DNA from: Paenibacillus xylanilyticus
GTDB lineage: Bacteria > Bacillota > Bacilli > Paenibacillales > Paenibacillaceae
Direction: 5' to 3'
Assembly (NCBI RefSeq): GCF_009664365.1
Contig: NZ_CP044310.1
Span: 4,777,001 to 4,841,000, forward strand
DNA length: 64,000 nucleotides
In this document: in pieces, positions 35,260 to 43,426 of the stretch
How positions within the stretch are numbered: the stretch's first letter is position 1
Layout of the letters: each line of letters starts with the position of its first letter
The notes under the pieces: generated by a model
The model's database searches: none
What the model was told of the DNA's origin: nothing
Seen by the model: only the letters and a program-made list of their open reading frames with translations
Position numbers and translations under genes: made by a program

Positions 35260-36129
35260 TTAGCCCTTGACTGCCCCAACCATGGCTCCCTTCACAAAAT
35301 ACTTCTGTACAAATGGATAAATGATCAGGATTGGCAAAGTGGACACCATAATGGTCGCATACTTAAGTGATTCCTCCACGACCACATTATCCCCGCCAAT
35401 CGACGTAACATCGCCTGAGCTTGCACTGCCGGCCAGCACCAGATTACGGAGCAGCACCTGCAGCGGAAACAAATCGGGAGACCTTAGATAGAGCAGCGGG
35501 AAGATAAAGTTATTCCACATGCCCACGGCATAGAACAGGGCAATGGTAGCGAAGGACGCCTTGGACAGCGGAACGACAATACGAATGAAGATACCGATAT
35601 CGTTCAGACCGTCCATACGCCCCGATTCCTCCAGCTCTTTGGGAATGCCTGAGAAAAACGTTCTCATCAGGATCAGATTCCATGTGCTGACGGCCCCTGG
35701 AAGAACCATGCCCCAGACGGTGTCCACCAGATTCAGGGAGCGGACCACCAGAAAGGTCGGAATCATTCCGCCGCTGAAGAACATCGTGATGACAATCAGT
35801 ACGGTGAAGCTATTGCGCAGCGCCATGTCTTTCCTGGACAATGCATACGCTCCGGTTGAAGTGACCACCAGCGAGATCAGCGTACCGAGCACAGTATAGA
35901 TAATCGTATTTCGGTAAGCCGTCCAGATTTGCGGATCTCCCAGCACCAGCTTATACATGCTCAGATCGAAGCCCTTGGGCCAGAAGGTAATATTGTTCTG
36001 AATGACATTGGCGTTGCTGCTGAGGGAAACGGCCAGCATATGAAGGAACGGATAGAGTGTGACCACCACAACAAGCAGCAGAATTAATGATGCCATGAGA
36101 TTAAACCAGGAGAACCGGAGGGATTTCAC
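35260..36129 (-). CDS. ABC transporter permease (LplC/YtcP-like)
   Basis: A 289-residue membrane protein with six hydrophobic helices and the EAA loop near residue 185 (EELEESGRMDGLNDIGIF pattern), which docks the ATPase. It is one half of the sugar-translocating channel. GTG at 36129 is preferred over GTG at 36135 because GAGG then has normal spacing. It lies 15 bp after the partner permease and 44 bp before the binding protein, all one operon. Confidence 0.9.
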   Translation of the reverse strand: MKSLRFSWFNLMASLILLLVVVVTLYPFLHMLAVSLSSNANVIQNNITFWPKGFDLSMYKLVLGDPQIWTAYRNTIIYTVLGTLISLVVTSTGAYALSRKDMALRNSFTVLIVITMFFSGGMIPTFLVVRSLNLVDTVWGMVLPGAVSTWNLILMRTFFSGIPKELEESGRMDGLNDIGIFIRIVVPLSKASFATIALFYAVGMWNNFIFPLLYLRSPDLFPLQVLLRNLVLAGSASSGDVTSIGGDNVVVEESLKYATIMVSTLPILIIYPFVQKYFVKGAMVGAVKG

Positions 36130-36144
36130 ATTCACACCTCATTT

Positions 36145-37122
36145 CTACCATAGACTGGTTTCACTAAATCGGCGGCTGAGCAAGTTGGCCGTATAGATGA
36201 AGATCAGGCTGATGACTCCCATGAACAGGTCAATGGAGGCGCCATAACTGAAGTTTCCCTGGACCATCCCTACCCTGTAGACATAGGTACTGATAATATC
36301 TGCTGTATCGTAGATCGCCGGGTTCTGCATCAGGAAGACCTTCTCGAAACCAATCTCTAGCACCTTGCCGATATTCAAAATCAGCGTGATGACGATCGCA
36401 GGAGATATGCCGGGCAGCGTGACATGCCAGATTTTGCGCAATCGGCTTGCTCCGTCCATATCAGCTGCCTCATACAGCTGAGGGTCAACGGCTGTCAGCG
36501 CGGCCAGATAAATAATGGTCTCCCAGCCGATATGCTGCCAGATCTCCGACAGAACATAGATCCCTCGAAATAGTCCGGGTTCATTCATGAAATTGATCGG
36601 TCCCAGGCCAATCCATTCGAGCAGATTATTAATCAATCCTCCGGTGGGGGAGAGAAACATAATGACCATACTTGCCACAATTACATTCGAGATAAAATGA
36701 GGCAGATAACTGACCGTCTGCACAAAACGCTTAAACGCCGCCTTACGCACTTCATTGAGCAAAATGGCCAGCACGATCGGGGCCGGGAAGCCGAACACCA
36801 ACTTATACATTCCCAGCAGGAACGTATTTTTCATGAGCGGCCAAAAATCGGGATTCTCCAGAAACATTCGGTAGTATTTCAGCCCCACCCAATCACTGGC
36901 CCAAATTCCCTTAAACAGGTTGTAGTCTTTGAAGGTAATGACCAGTCCGAACATCGGTGCATAGCGAAAGATTAAATAATACAGGAGGCATGGCAGGAAG
37001 AGCAGCCATAGCGCCTTGTTTTTGTTCCAGATCCGGGTCATCCGGGTCATCCGCACCTTCCGCCGTGACGAATGATTTAATTTTCTTCGCAGTTTGTCTT
37101 CCATTAAGCCAACATCAGCCAT
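36145..37122 (-). CDS. ABC transporter permease (LplB/YtcO-like)
   Basis: A 325-residue membrane protein with a basic N-terminal tail and six hydrophobic helices; the EAA loop (YEAADMDGASRLRKIW pattern) lies near residue 220. It pairs with the next permease to form the transport channel of the amino-sugar operon. The ATG at 37122 has GAGGGGG at proper spacing. It is the first gene of the operon; its promoter must lie in 37123-37400, where a 133-bp repeat with a CcpA-like site occurs. Confidence 0.9.
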   Translation of the reverse strand: MADVGLMEDKLRRKLNHSSRRKVRMTRMTRIWNKNKALWLLFLPCLLYYLIFRYAPMFGLVITFKDYNLFKGIWASDWVGLKYYRMFLENPDFWPLMKNTFLLGMYKLVFGFPAPIVLAILLNEVRKAAFKRFVQTVSYLPHFISNVIVASMVIMFLSPTGGLINNLLEWIGLGPINFMNEPGLFRGIYVLSEIWQHIGWETIIYLAALTAVDPQLYEAADMDGASRLRKIWHVTLPGISPAIVITLILNIGKVLEIGFEKVFLMQNPAIYDTADIISTYVYRVGMVQGNFSYGASIDLFMGVISLIFIYTANLLSRRFSETSLW

Positions 37123-37221
37123 CGGCATGCCCCCTCTTGCTACATAATTGCAGCTCATTTATATGTGAGCTAACTTCCCCTAAACGACCGGGGTTTGTAA
37201 CCGAATTATAGCCAGTTTTCG

Positions 37222-37354
37222 ATGGTAAGCGCTATCTACATGTTATATAACATTTCGCCTATACTGCTATTTTCCAGATATCCGCGTATAAATCCGTAAA
37301 AGTGTATATTATTTGTGTCAGCTTTATGCCGTTATGATAGGATTATTCCATTGA
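37222..37354. repeat. 133-bp direct repeat, copy 1
   Basis: About 90% identical, in the same orientation, to 38369-38500. The shared part includes GGTAAGCGCTATC, ATGTTATATAACAT, CAGATATCCGCGTATAAATC and GTGTCAGCTTTATGCCG. It lies about 100 bp ahead of the lplB-like gene. Confidence 0.92.
37223..37238. promoter_or_regulatory. cre-like (CcpA) site, copy 1
   Basis: TGGTAAGCGCTATCTA matches the catabolite-responsive element consensus at 14 of 16 positions. Catabolite repression of an amino-sugar operon would be sensible; binding is inferred only. Confidence 0.45.
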
Positions 37355-37417
37355 GCTAATTGATCCGAACACTCCTATTTTCAACAGAAGCAGCACTAGA
37401 GCAGTTGAGTGCGAACC

Positions 37418-37464
37418 AAAAAGCACGAGTCACAGAGATCAAAAATCCTGCAGCTCGCGCTTTT
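37418..37464 (-). terminator. Terminator of the lipoprotein gene
   Basis: On the minus strand AAAAGCGCGAG pairs with CTCGTGCTTTTT with one mismatch; it lies 54 bp after the stop codon. Confidence 0.65.
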
Positions 37465-37517
37465 CTTTTCTTCCTATACTTGATCATTGTTTTTGTTGAG
37501 TATATAAATTAATCCAT

Positions 37518-38183
37518 TTAATTGGCCCATTCACTGCCATTCCAGATATCCGGATTATCAATAGTCTGATTTTCTCCACGTACAACAGAATCATAACTTT
37601 CCTTTGTATTCGTATACCAGTCAACAATAACTAACTTCCCATTCACATTTTGCACCAGAAATTCAGTAGGTTCAGCAAAGCTACCCACATCCTTCTTAAT
37701 GCGTGCCTCTAATTTAAAATAGAAAAAATCCTCACCTTCTCTAACATGTTCAACTTTTCCGGCACTAATATCAACGCCTGTCACTTGATTATGAGTGAGG
37801 TTGTTTTTGCGAAACAAATTAAATTGAGATGAAATCTTTTTTTGCGTATATTGCTTAAGGTTTTCATTATCGATATACCGATCCAGTTCAATGTCGGAGC
37901 CGTTCCAAATCGCCTTGTAATATTCAGTTAGCGCTTCTGTACACATTTTATAGGCCGCATCAGTATCCAGAGCGGATAGACTTCTGTCGTCTTCAGCTAA
38001 AAAATGGGAGGAGTCTTTCGATGAATTTTCTTTAGTGTTGGGAGAAACTTCTCCATCTTTAGCATTATTAACATTGATTCCTCTGGAAACAGAAGTATCA
38101 TTACTGTCGTTATCACTCGTATTAGCTTGTTCACATGCACTTAGCGTTAATAAAATCACCAATAACAGGTAAGAACGTTTCAT
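37518..38183 (-). CDS. Lipoprotein of unknown function, bracketed by direct repeats
   Basis: A 221-residue protein with a short lipoprotein signal (lipobox LSAC, Cys16), an Asn/Ser/Asp-rich linker to about residue 60, and a compact domain (about 70-205) with the feel of an NTF2-like or DUF4829-type fold (tyr-rich helix, then strands ending IVDWYTN). Family not certain. GGAGGAAA precedes the ATG. Its base use is AT-richer than the operon. The gene, with its own terminator, sits exactly between two copies of a promoter-region repeat, so it seems to have been inserted between the amino-sugar operon and its regulator. Confidence 0.75.
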   Translation of the reverse strand: MKRSYLLLVILLTLSACEQANTSDNDSNDTSVSRGINVNNAKDGEVSPNTKENSSKDSSHFLAEDDRSLSALDTDAAYKMCTEALTEYYKAIWNGSDIELDRYIDNENLKQYTQKKISSQFNLFRKNNLTHNQVTGVDISAGKVEHVREGEDFFYFKLEARIKKDVGSFAEPTEFLVQNVNGKLVIVDWYTNTKESYDSVVRGENQTIDNPDIWNGSEWAN

Positions 38184-38368
38184 TAATTTCCTCCAGTGAG
38201 AATATTCTTCTACTCCACATCTTGAAGCTGGGAAATGAGGCTATTGTGCATGATCTCAGCGAGTCATCCTTCATTACGATCACACAAAAGCATCGTTAAA
38301 GGATTTTATTATGTAAGATAACTTCTCTTTAAATCCTGGAATTATCCCTTTATTATAACAAACCTTTT

Positions 38369-38500
38369 ATGGTAAGCGCTATCTACATGTTATATAACAT
38401 TTCCCTCTACTGCTATTTTCCAGATATCCGCGTATAAATCAGTAAAAGTGTATATTGTTTGTGTCAGCTTTATGCCGCTATGATTAGATTAGACCATTGA
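38369..38500. repeat. 133-bp direct repeat, copy 2
   Basis: One base shorter than copy 1 (38369-38500 versus 37222-37354) with a handful of substitutions. It lies immediately upstream of the regulator gene. Confidence 0.92.
38370..38385. promoter_or_regulatory. cre-like (CcpA) site, copy 2
   Basis: Identical to copy 1 over the 16-bp site TGGTAAGCGCTATCTA. Confidence 0.4.
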
Positions 38501-38532
38501 TCTGCGGCTGTATTCGAGGGGGGAATGTCATA

Positions 38533-40818
38533 ATGAAGGAACTGCTTACAAACCGATTTGCGCTGAACGGCCTGTTTGTTAAGCTAATGCTGAGCTTCCT
38601 CAGTGTCATCCTGATTTTGGCTTCATTTAATCTGTTCTCCCATCTGTACCTTAGCAATAAAGTTTATCAGGAGATGGTAAGACAAAATGAACTGGGCCTC
38701 GCACAGACCGTCGAAGGATATGAGAATCACTTCCGGCTGACCCAGAACATGATTCTGGCCCTCATTCAATCGGATACCTGGACAGCCAACTTGGGCATTT
38801 TGAGCCACCTTAAGGACAACCGTCGTTACGATATCCCTGCTGAAGTGAAAGCGGACCTCTCTACCCTGTATACCAATCCTTTTTTGCATATCGACAATTT
38901 CATTCTTTATTTCAAGCAGGAGGACTATGTGCTGGAGAAGGAAGGCCTTAGCAGCGCAGCCGACATGTTCGGCAAATATTATTACAGTGAAGCGTACTCG
39001 CCGGATTACTGGAAAAGCCAAACGATGAGCAACCAGTTCCTGAAAGTGATGCCTGCAGCAGCTTTTACAGAAAAAACTGTCCATTCGTCCCGCTCTCTGG
39101 GAGAGCTGATGCCTGTCATGATGAAAGCCATCCCCTATGAGGAAGTGTACGGCATTGTGATGCTGAATCCGCAGCGCATGCAGGATACGTATGGAGATGG
39201 CAGCCATAATCCGTTCTACATCCTGGATAGTGAGGGGCGTTTATTGTTCACTACCACAGAAGAGAAACTTCATAATCCTTCGCTGCCTATAGAGGGAAGC
39301 AGACATGAACGCATTGGAGATCAGTATTACTTCTATGAAAAAGGCAAGCAGACCGGGTTCACCTATGTGAGAGTCACCCAGGCCTCAGTGATTGCGGCGG
39401 AGATGCGGGGCATGCAGCTGCTGCTTACGGTACTGCTCGGCGCTGCCATTTTGATCAGTATACTCTCCTCCCTGCTGTTCAGTCTGAGGTTAAATCAGCC
39501 GCTGCAGCACCTTATTGCCGCTCTTGACCGAAATTCCGGAAGCGGGACAGACAAGTTGAGCAGAGTAAAGGAATTCGCCATGATCGGTGACCGTCTAAGT
39601 ACCATTCTGGAGAGCAATCGATTCATTCAAAGCGATCTTGCGCAGAAGAACTCTCTGGTGCGGCAGTTCGCTTATACGCATAAAGTCAAGAACATCCCGC
39701 TCAGCTCACATCTGGCAGATCTTGAGGAGGTTCGGCAGCCCGAACATCCCTACGTGGCCATTTTATTCAAGGTTGGCTTCAAAGACCGGCCCGATGAATT
39801 GGAACAGCACACCCTCCTATTGTGGAAATTAATTCAGAGCCTGTTCACCAGCAATCCGAATAACAGCGTTGCACTTCAGCCTGAACAGGATCAATTACTC
39901 CTGCTTCTATTCGATCCCGGTCCGCAGAGCGGTATCCTGCAGGCGCTCGATACGCTGAAGAAACTGCTTGCTGCTGAAGAATGCCTGTACCTGACCATTG
40001 CGGTAAGCCCGGTATACTCGGGGGATATTCCGTTTACCGATGCGTATGGGAATCTGTCCACTCTGCTCAAGGAACGAAGACTAAACGGAGAAACCCAGGT
40101 TATTGTCGAGCCACGAGCCTCTTCATCCAGCTCGTTTCATGTCAAGGTGACTTACGGGGAGGAACTGCATGATCTGCTGCAATCAGGCAAGGAGCAGGCT
40201 GTGTTTGCCTGGCTGGATCGCCAGCTGGAGCAGCTGAGACACAAGGACGCAGCCGCAGAGGATTTTCGGACATTTGCTCTTGGTGCAATAGAGCAGGTCG
40301 GTAAGACGGTGATGAAGCTGAATTTGACAAGCATGGAAGGCGGAATTCACGCCTCTCCTTCTGGTGATCCGTTTGCTGGATTTTATTCCATAGAGCAATA
40401 CAGGACATGGCTTCAGTCGCAGATTCAACCGATCCTCTCGGCGATCAGCAGCCAATTGGAAACGAAAGATCCCGTTATCAGCTTTGTGCTCGATTATCTG
40501 AACCATCATTATGGGGAGGATATTAATCTGAATCTTGTTGCCGACAAGCTGAATCTCACGCCGGGGTATCTCTCCAGCATTTTCAAGGAAAAGACCAACA
40601 TCAACTTCAGCGAATATCTCAATAATCTTCGTGTTGAGCGGGCCAAGGAACTGCTGGTCAATGTGGATCTGCGAATTCAGGATATTGCCATGCAGGTCGG
40701 TTATCAGAACGTAAACTCCTTCATCCGCATGTTCAAGCGTCGATACGGACTGACCCCGGGAGAGTATCGCAAGCGTCATGCGGGCGATGACCCGTTCATC
40801 TCCTCGAATCATGGATAG
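38533..40818 (+). CDS. Membrane-anchored AraC-family regulator (sensor domain plus HTH)
   Basis: A 761-residue one-component regulator: membrane helix 1 (about 15-38), an extracytoplasmic sensor domain (about 39-295), membrane helix 2 (about 300-325), a linker/HAMP-like helix and a GAF-like cytoplasmic region, then an AraC double helix-turn-helix at the C-terminus (about 655-755; LVADKLNLTPGYLSSIFKE and IQDIAMQVGYQNVNSFIRMFK patterns). This layout is typical of Paenibacillus regulators next to Lpl-type transporters, which sense sugars outside the cell. GAGGGGGG precedes the ATG. It is divergent from the amino-sugar operon and very likely activates it. Confidence 0.9.
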   Translation: MKELLTNRFALNGLFVKLMLSFLSVILILASFNLFSHLYLSNKVYQEMVRQNELGLAQTVEGYENHFRLTQNMILALIQSDTWTANLGILSHLKDNRRYDIPAEVKADLSTLYTNPFLHIDNFILYFKQEDYVLEKEGLSSAADMFGKYYYSEAYSPDYWKSQTMSNQFLKVMPAAAFTEKTVHSSRSLGELMPVMMKAIPYEEVYGIVMLNPQRMQDTYGDGSHNPFYILDSEGRLLFTTTEEKLHNPSLPIEGSRHERIGDQYYFYEKGKQTGFTYVRVTQASVIAAEMRGMQLLLTVLLGAAILISILSSLLFSLRLNQPLQHLIAALDRNSGSGTDKLSRVKEFAMIGDRLSTILESNRFIQSDLAQKNSLVRQFAYTHKVKNIPLSSHLADLEEVRQPEHPYVAILFKVGFKDRPDELEQHTLLLWKLIQSLFTSNPNNSVALQPEQDQLLLLLFDPGPQSGILQALDTLKKLLAAEECLYLTIAVSPVYSGDIPFTDAYGNLSTLLKERRLNGETQVIVEPRASSSSSFHVKVTYGEELHDLLQSGKEQAVFAWLDRQLEQLRHKDAAAEDFRTFALGAIEQVGKTVMKLNLTSMEGGIHASPSGDPFAGFYSIEQYRTWLQSQIQPILSAISSQLETKDPVISFVLDYLNHHYGEDINLNLVADKLNLTPGYLSSIFKEKTNINFSEYLNNLRVERAKELLVNVDLRIQDIAMQVGYQNVNSFIRMFKRRYGLTPGEYRKRHAGDDPFISSNHG

Positions 40819-40859
40819 CCAGGTGTGAGGAGCGGGGAAACCTTAAGAGCCTATATAAA

Positions 40860-40890
40860 GCAAACACCCGCTTAGAAAGCGGGCGTTTGC
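40860..40890. terminator. Terminator after the AraC-type regulator
   Basis: GCAAACACCCGCTT pairs with AAGCGGGCGTTTGC across a 3-base loop. There is no strong T-run, but it sits between converging genes. Confidence 0.65.
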
Positions 40891-40897
40891 TAATATA

Positions 40898-41923
40898 TCA
40901 CATGAGAATTTTGGACAGGTGCACAAGAGCCGTGGAGGAAATGCGTTGTTCTTCAGGAATATTCTCATAAAGAAGATGTTCTTTTCCCGCATCCATCATT
41001 TGTTTGCGCATGGCTGCAATCCGGCCTTTGCCCTGATCAATGAAACGAAAATCCACCTGCCGCAGACTTGGCATTTCGGTCAAACGCTCGAAAGCTTCTG
41101 CCTTTATTCCCTTATGTATTTCTTTCAGCACCAGCACCTCCAAGTGCTCCATAGTCCATAGGTTGTCTATATACTGTAGTGATTTCATAAAATCCAATTC
41201 CAGCTGCCGCAGGTTTTTCATACCTGAAAAATCGCACAGCCGCTCGACTTTGGGCAGTGACAGGTGCAAAAACTCCAGATGATGCAATGCGCTCAGTTCA
41301 TCAATATGAGTCAGATTCCGTACAGATGACAGTCTCAGCATACGAATGTTTGAGTCAGCAAGTACATCCAGAGGACCATTTAAGGCACCATTATCAATGG
41401 CCAGATATTCAATGAACGGCAGGTCCAAGGCAAAATCCAGTGTCTCGATGGTACAGTTCAACACCAATGTGCTCAACCGAATACAGTCCTCAATCGGAGC
41501 CAAATCATCAAATTTTCCGCTGAGAGAAAGATACTGCAGCTGCTTGTACTGTCGGAGGAACTCCAGATTTTGCGTTTTGGCTGCCCGTATATTCAAAAAC
41601 TCCAATCGCTGCAGCGCACCAAGTACACTCAAATCCTGTTTCTGTTTCAGGTCCAATTCCAAAGCTTTCACATATTTTAATTCGGCAATGATCTTCCAAA
41701 ACTCTTCCGTGTACCGTCCCTTCTCCTCCACATTCGTAATCTTCAGGATCAGATCAGGCCGTTTGGAAAATACCCGTTTGTCCAATTCCGCAACATCTTC
41801 CATCACGTCTGCTCCGACTACAAAAGAAATGGTAGCCCGATTCCGCAGCTGCTTAACCGCATTGTCCATTTTCGCTGTGTTCCAGGGAACGCCGCTCATC
41901 GACGCCGTCCAAGGTTCACTCAT
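40898..41923 (-). CDS. Leucine-rich-repeat-like protein
   Basis: A 341-residue cytoplasmic protein with about ten irregular leucine-rich repeats from about residue 85 to 310 (LEFLNIRAA, LQYLSLSGK, LEFLHLSLP, LRQLELDFM, LEVLVLKEI as strand parts), a curved protein-binding scaffold. N-terminal 80 residues and C-terminal 30 residues are not recognised. The ATG at 41923 has AAGGAGGGGG upstream. It has no signal peptide. Function unknown; a protein-protein interaction role is the most that can be said. Confidence 0.75.
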   Translation of the reverse strand: MSEPWTASMSGVPWNTAKMDNAVKQLRNRATISFVVGADVMEDVAELDKRVFSKRPDLILKITNVEEKGRYTEEFWKIIAELKYVKALELDLKQKQDLSVLGALQRLEFLNIRAAKTQNLEFLRQYKQLQYLSLSGKFDDLAPIEDCIRLSTLVLNCTIETLDFALDLPFIEYLAIDNGALNGPLDVLADSNIRMLRLSSVRNLTHIDELSALHHLEFLHLSLPKVERLCDFSGMKNLRQLELDFMKSLQYIDNLWTMEHLEVLVLKEIHKGIKAEAFERLTEMPSLRQVDFRFIDQGKGRIAAMRKQMMDAGKEHLLYENIPEEQRISSTALVHLSKILM

Positions 41924-42089
41924 TTTTAGACCCCCTCCTTCTGTTTTTCCTGTAATTGTAAATGAAGAAGACCGCCTTGAGAAGTGCAATTTAGGCTGTA
42001 TAGATAGAGTTCGTCCACGTCTCTTCTCATTTGCCTCTCGCCCATCTATTATAGAAATAAGCGTTTGAACAGACTGGAGGAACCACAGC

Positions 42090-43262
42090 ATGCAATTTGC
42101 CAAACGAATGAACCACTTTAATGAAGGAATATTTACACGATTATCTGAAATTAAGCGACAACGTCTGGAACAGGGGCTCGGCGTCATTGATCTGAGTGTA
42201 GGCGCACCCAACACCCCGCCAGCGCAACATATTATCCAGGCTCTATGTGAAGCGGCAGCTGATGTTCAGAATTACACCTATGCCATCAATGACCAAAGTG
42301 AGCTGCTGAAAGCTGTCAGTGAGTGGTACAAGCGCAGGTATCAGGTCGATCTGGACCCCAAAACCGAAGTTTGCTCTCTGCTTGGCTCACAAGAGGGCCT
42401 GGCACATATCTCATTATCCATCGTGGATGAAGGCGATCTTGTTCTAGTTCCGGATCCCTGCTATCCGGTATTTGCGGACGGGCCGCTTCTGGCGGGAGCT
42501 GAGCTGTACTACATGCCACAAAAGGAAGAACATCAATATGTGATTCAGCTGGAAGAGATCCCGGAAGAGATCGCGCAGAGAGCCAAATTCATGCTGGTAT
42601 CCTATCCCAACAATCCAACAACAGCCATGGCACCGGAACAGTTCTATCTGGACTTGATCGCATTTGCCAAAAAATATGATATCATTGTCCTCCATGACAA
42701 TGCGTATAGTGAACTTGTGTTTGACGGGAAATCATGTGGAAGCTTTCTTGCCTTCCCTGGAGCTATGGATGTCGGCGTTGAATTCAATTCCCTGTCCAAA
42801 ACCTACGGGCTTGCTGGGGCTCGAATCGGATTTTGCTTAGGTAATGCAGCCGTCGTCTCCATGTTGAAAAAGCTGAAATCCAATATGGATTACGGCATGT
42901 TCCTTCCCATTCAGAAGGCAGCAATTGCCGCCATTACAGGTGATCAGAGTGATGTAGGCCGGGTACGGGCCATCTATGAGGAACGTCGAGACATTCTCTG
43001 CGAAGGATTCAGCAGACTCGGATGGGAAATCGCTAAGCCCGATGCCACCATGTTTATCTGGACGCGGATTCCGGCTCATTATTACAACTCCGAGCAATTC
43101 GCCATGGATCTGGTCAGCCGGGCGGGCGTCATCGTGACACCTGGTAGTGCTTTTGGTCCTTCAGGGGAAGGATATGTCCGTCTTGCGCTTGTCCAGGACC
43201 GGGAACAACTGGAGCAGGCACTGCAAGCTGTGGAAAACAGCCGTCTGTTGATCTCGAACTAA
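42090..43262 (+). CDS. PLP-dependent aminotransferase, class I/II
   Basis: A 390-residue fold-type I aminotransferase. The PLP-binding Lys lies in NSLSKTYGLAGARIGF, with VSYPNNPT (cofactor contact), HDNAYSELVF (Asp and Tyr contacts) and the C-terminal Arg in YVRLALV for the substrate carboxylate. It resembles LL-diaminopimelate aminotransferase-like and PatA-type enzymes; the substrate cannot be fixed. GGAGG precedes the ATG. It stands alone, followed by a strong terminator at 43271. Confidence 0.9.
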   Translation: MQFAKRMNHFNEGIFTRLSEIKRQRLEQGLGVIDLSVGAPNTPPAQHIIQALCEAAADVQNYTYAINDQSELLKAVSEWYKRRYQVDLDPKTEVCSLLGSQEGLAHISLSIVDEGDLVLVPDPCYPVFADGPLLAGAELYYMPQKEEHQYVIQLEEIPEEIAQRAKFMLVSYPNNPTTAMAPEQFYLDLIAFAKKYDIIVLHDNAYSELVFDGKSCGSFLAFPGAMDVGVEFNSLSKTYGLAGARIGFCLGNAAVVSMLKKLKSNMDYGMFLPIQKAAIAAITGDQSDVGRVRAIYEERRDILCEGFSRLGWEIAKPDATMFIWTRIPAHYYNSEQFAMDLVSRAGVIVTPGSAFGPSGEGYVRLALVQDREQLEQALQAVENSRLLISN

Positions 43263-43270
43263 TCCTCAGC

Positions 43271-43309
43271 AAAAAGCACCAATTCCTTATTAGGGAACGG
43301 GTGCTTTTT
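43271..43309 (+). terminator. Terminator of the aminotransferase gene
   Basis: A perfect 10-bp stem AAAAAGCACC/GGTGCTTTTT, with a partly paired loop. Confidence 0.85.
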
Positions 43310-43426
43310 ACTGCTGTCATGCGGAGATGTACTGTATTTCCCCATCCTCTATCGAAACAGAATCGAAATACCGAAATAAAAAATAAGAGCGGTTCAGCTC
43401 AATATCAATCTTGGGGAGTTGGCAGC

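Larger units (their letters stand above)
37123..37517. other. Promoter-side intergenic region of the amino-sugar operon
   Basis: Contains repeat copy 1 (37222-37354) with a cre-like site and the palindrome ATGTTATATAACAT, then a terminator hairpin for the minus-strand lipoprotein gene. No gene is seen. Readthrough from the lipoprotein gene into the operon would be stopped by that hairpin. Confidence 0.6.
38184..38532. other. Intergenic region between lipoprotein and AraC-type regulator
   Basis: Holds repeat copy 2 (38369-38500), which ends 32 bp before the regulator start. The remaining part (38184-38368) should hold the minus-strand promoter of the lipoprotein gene; none is obvious. Confidence 0.55.
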
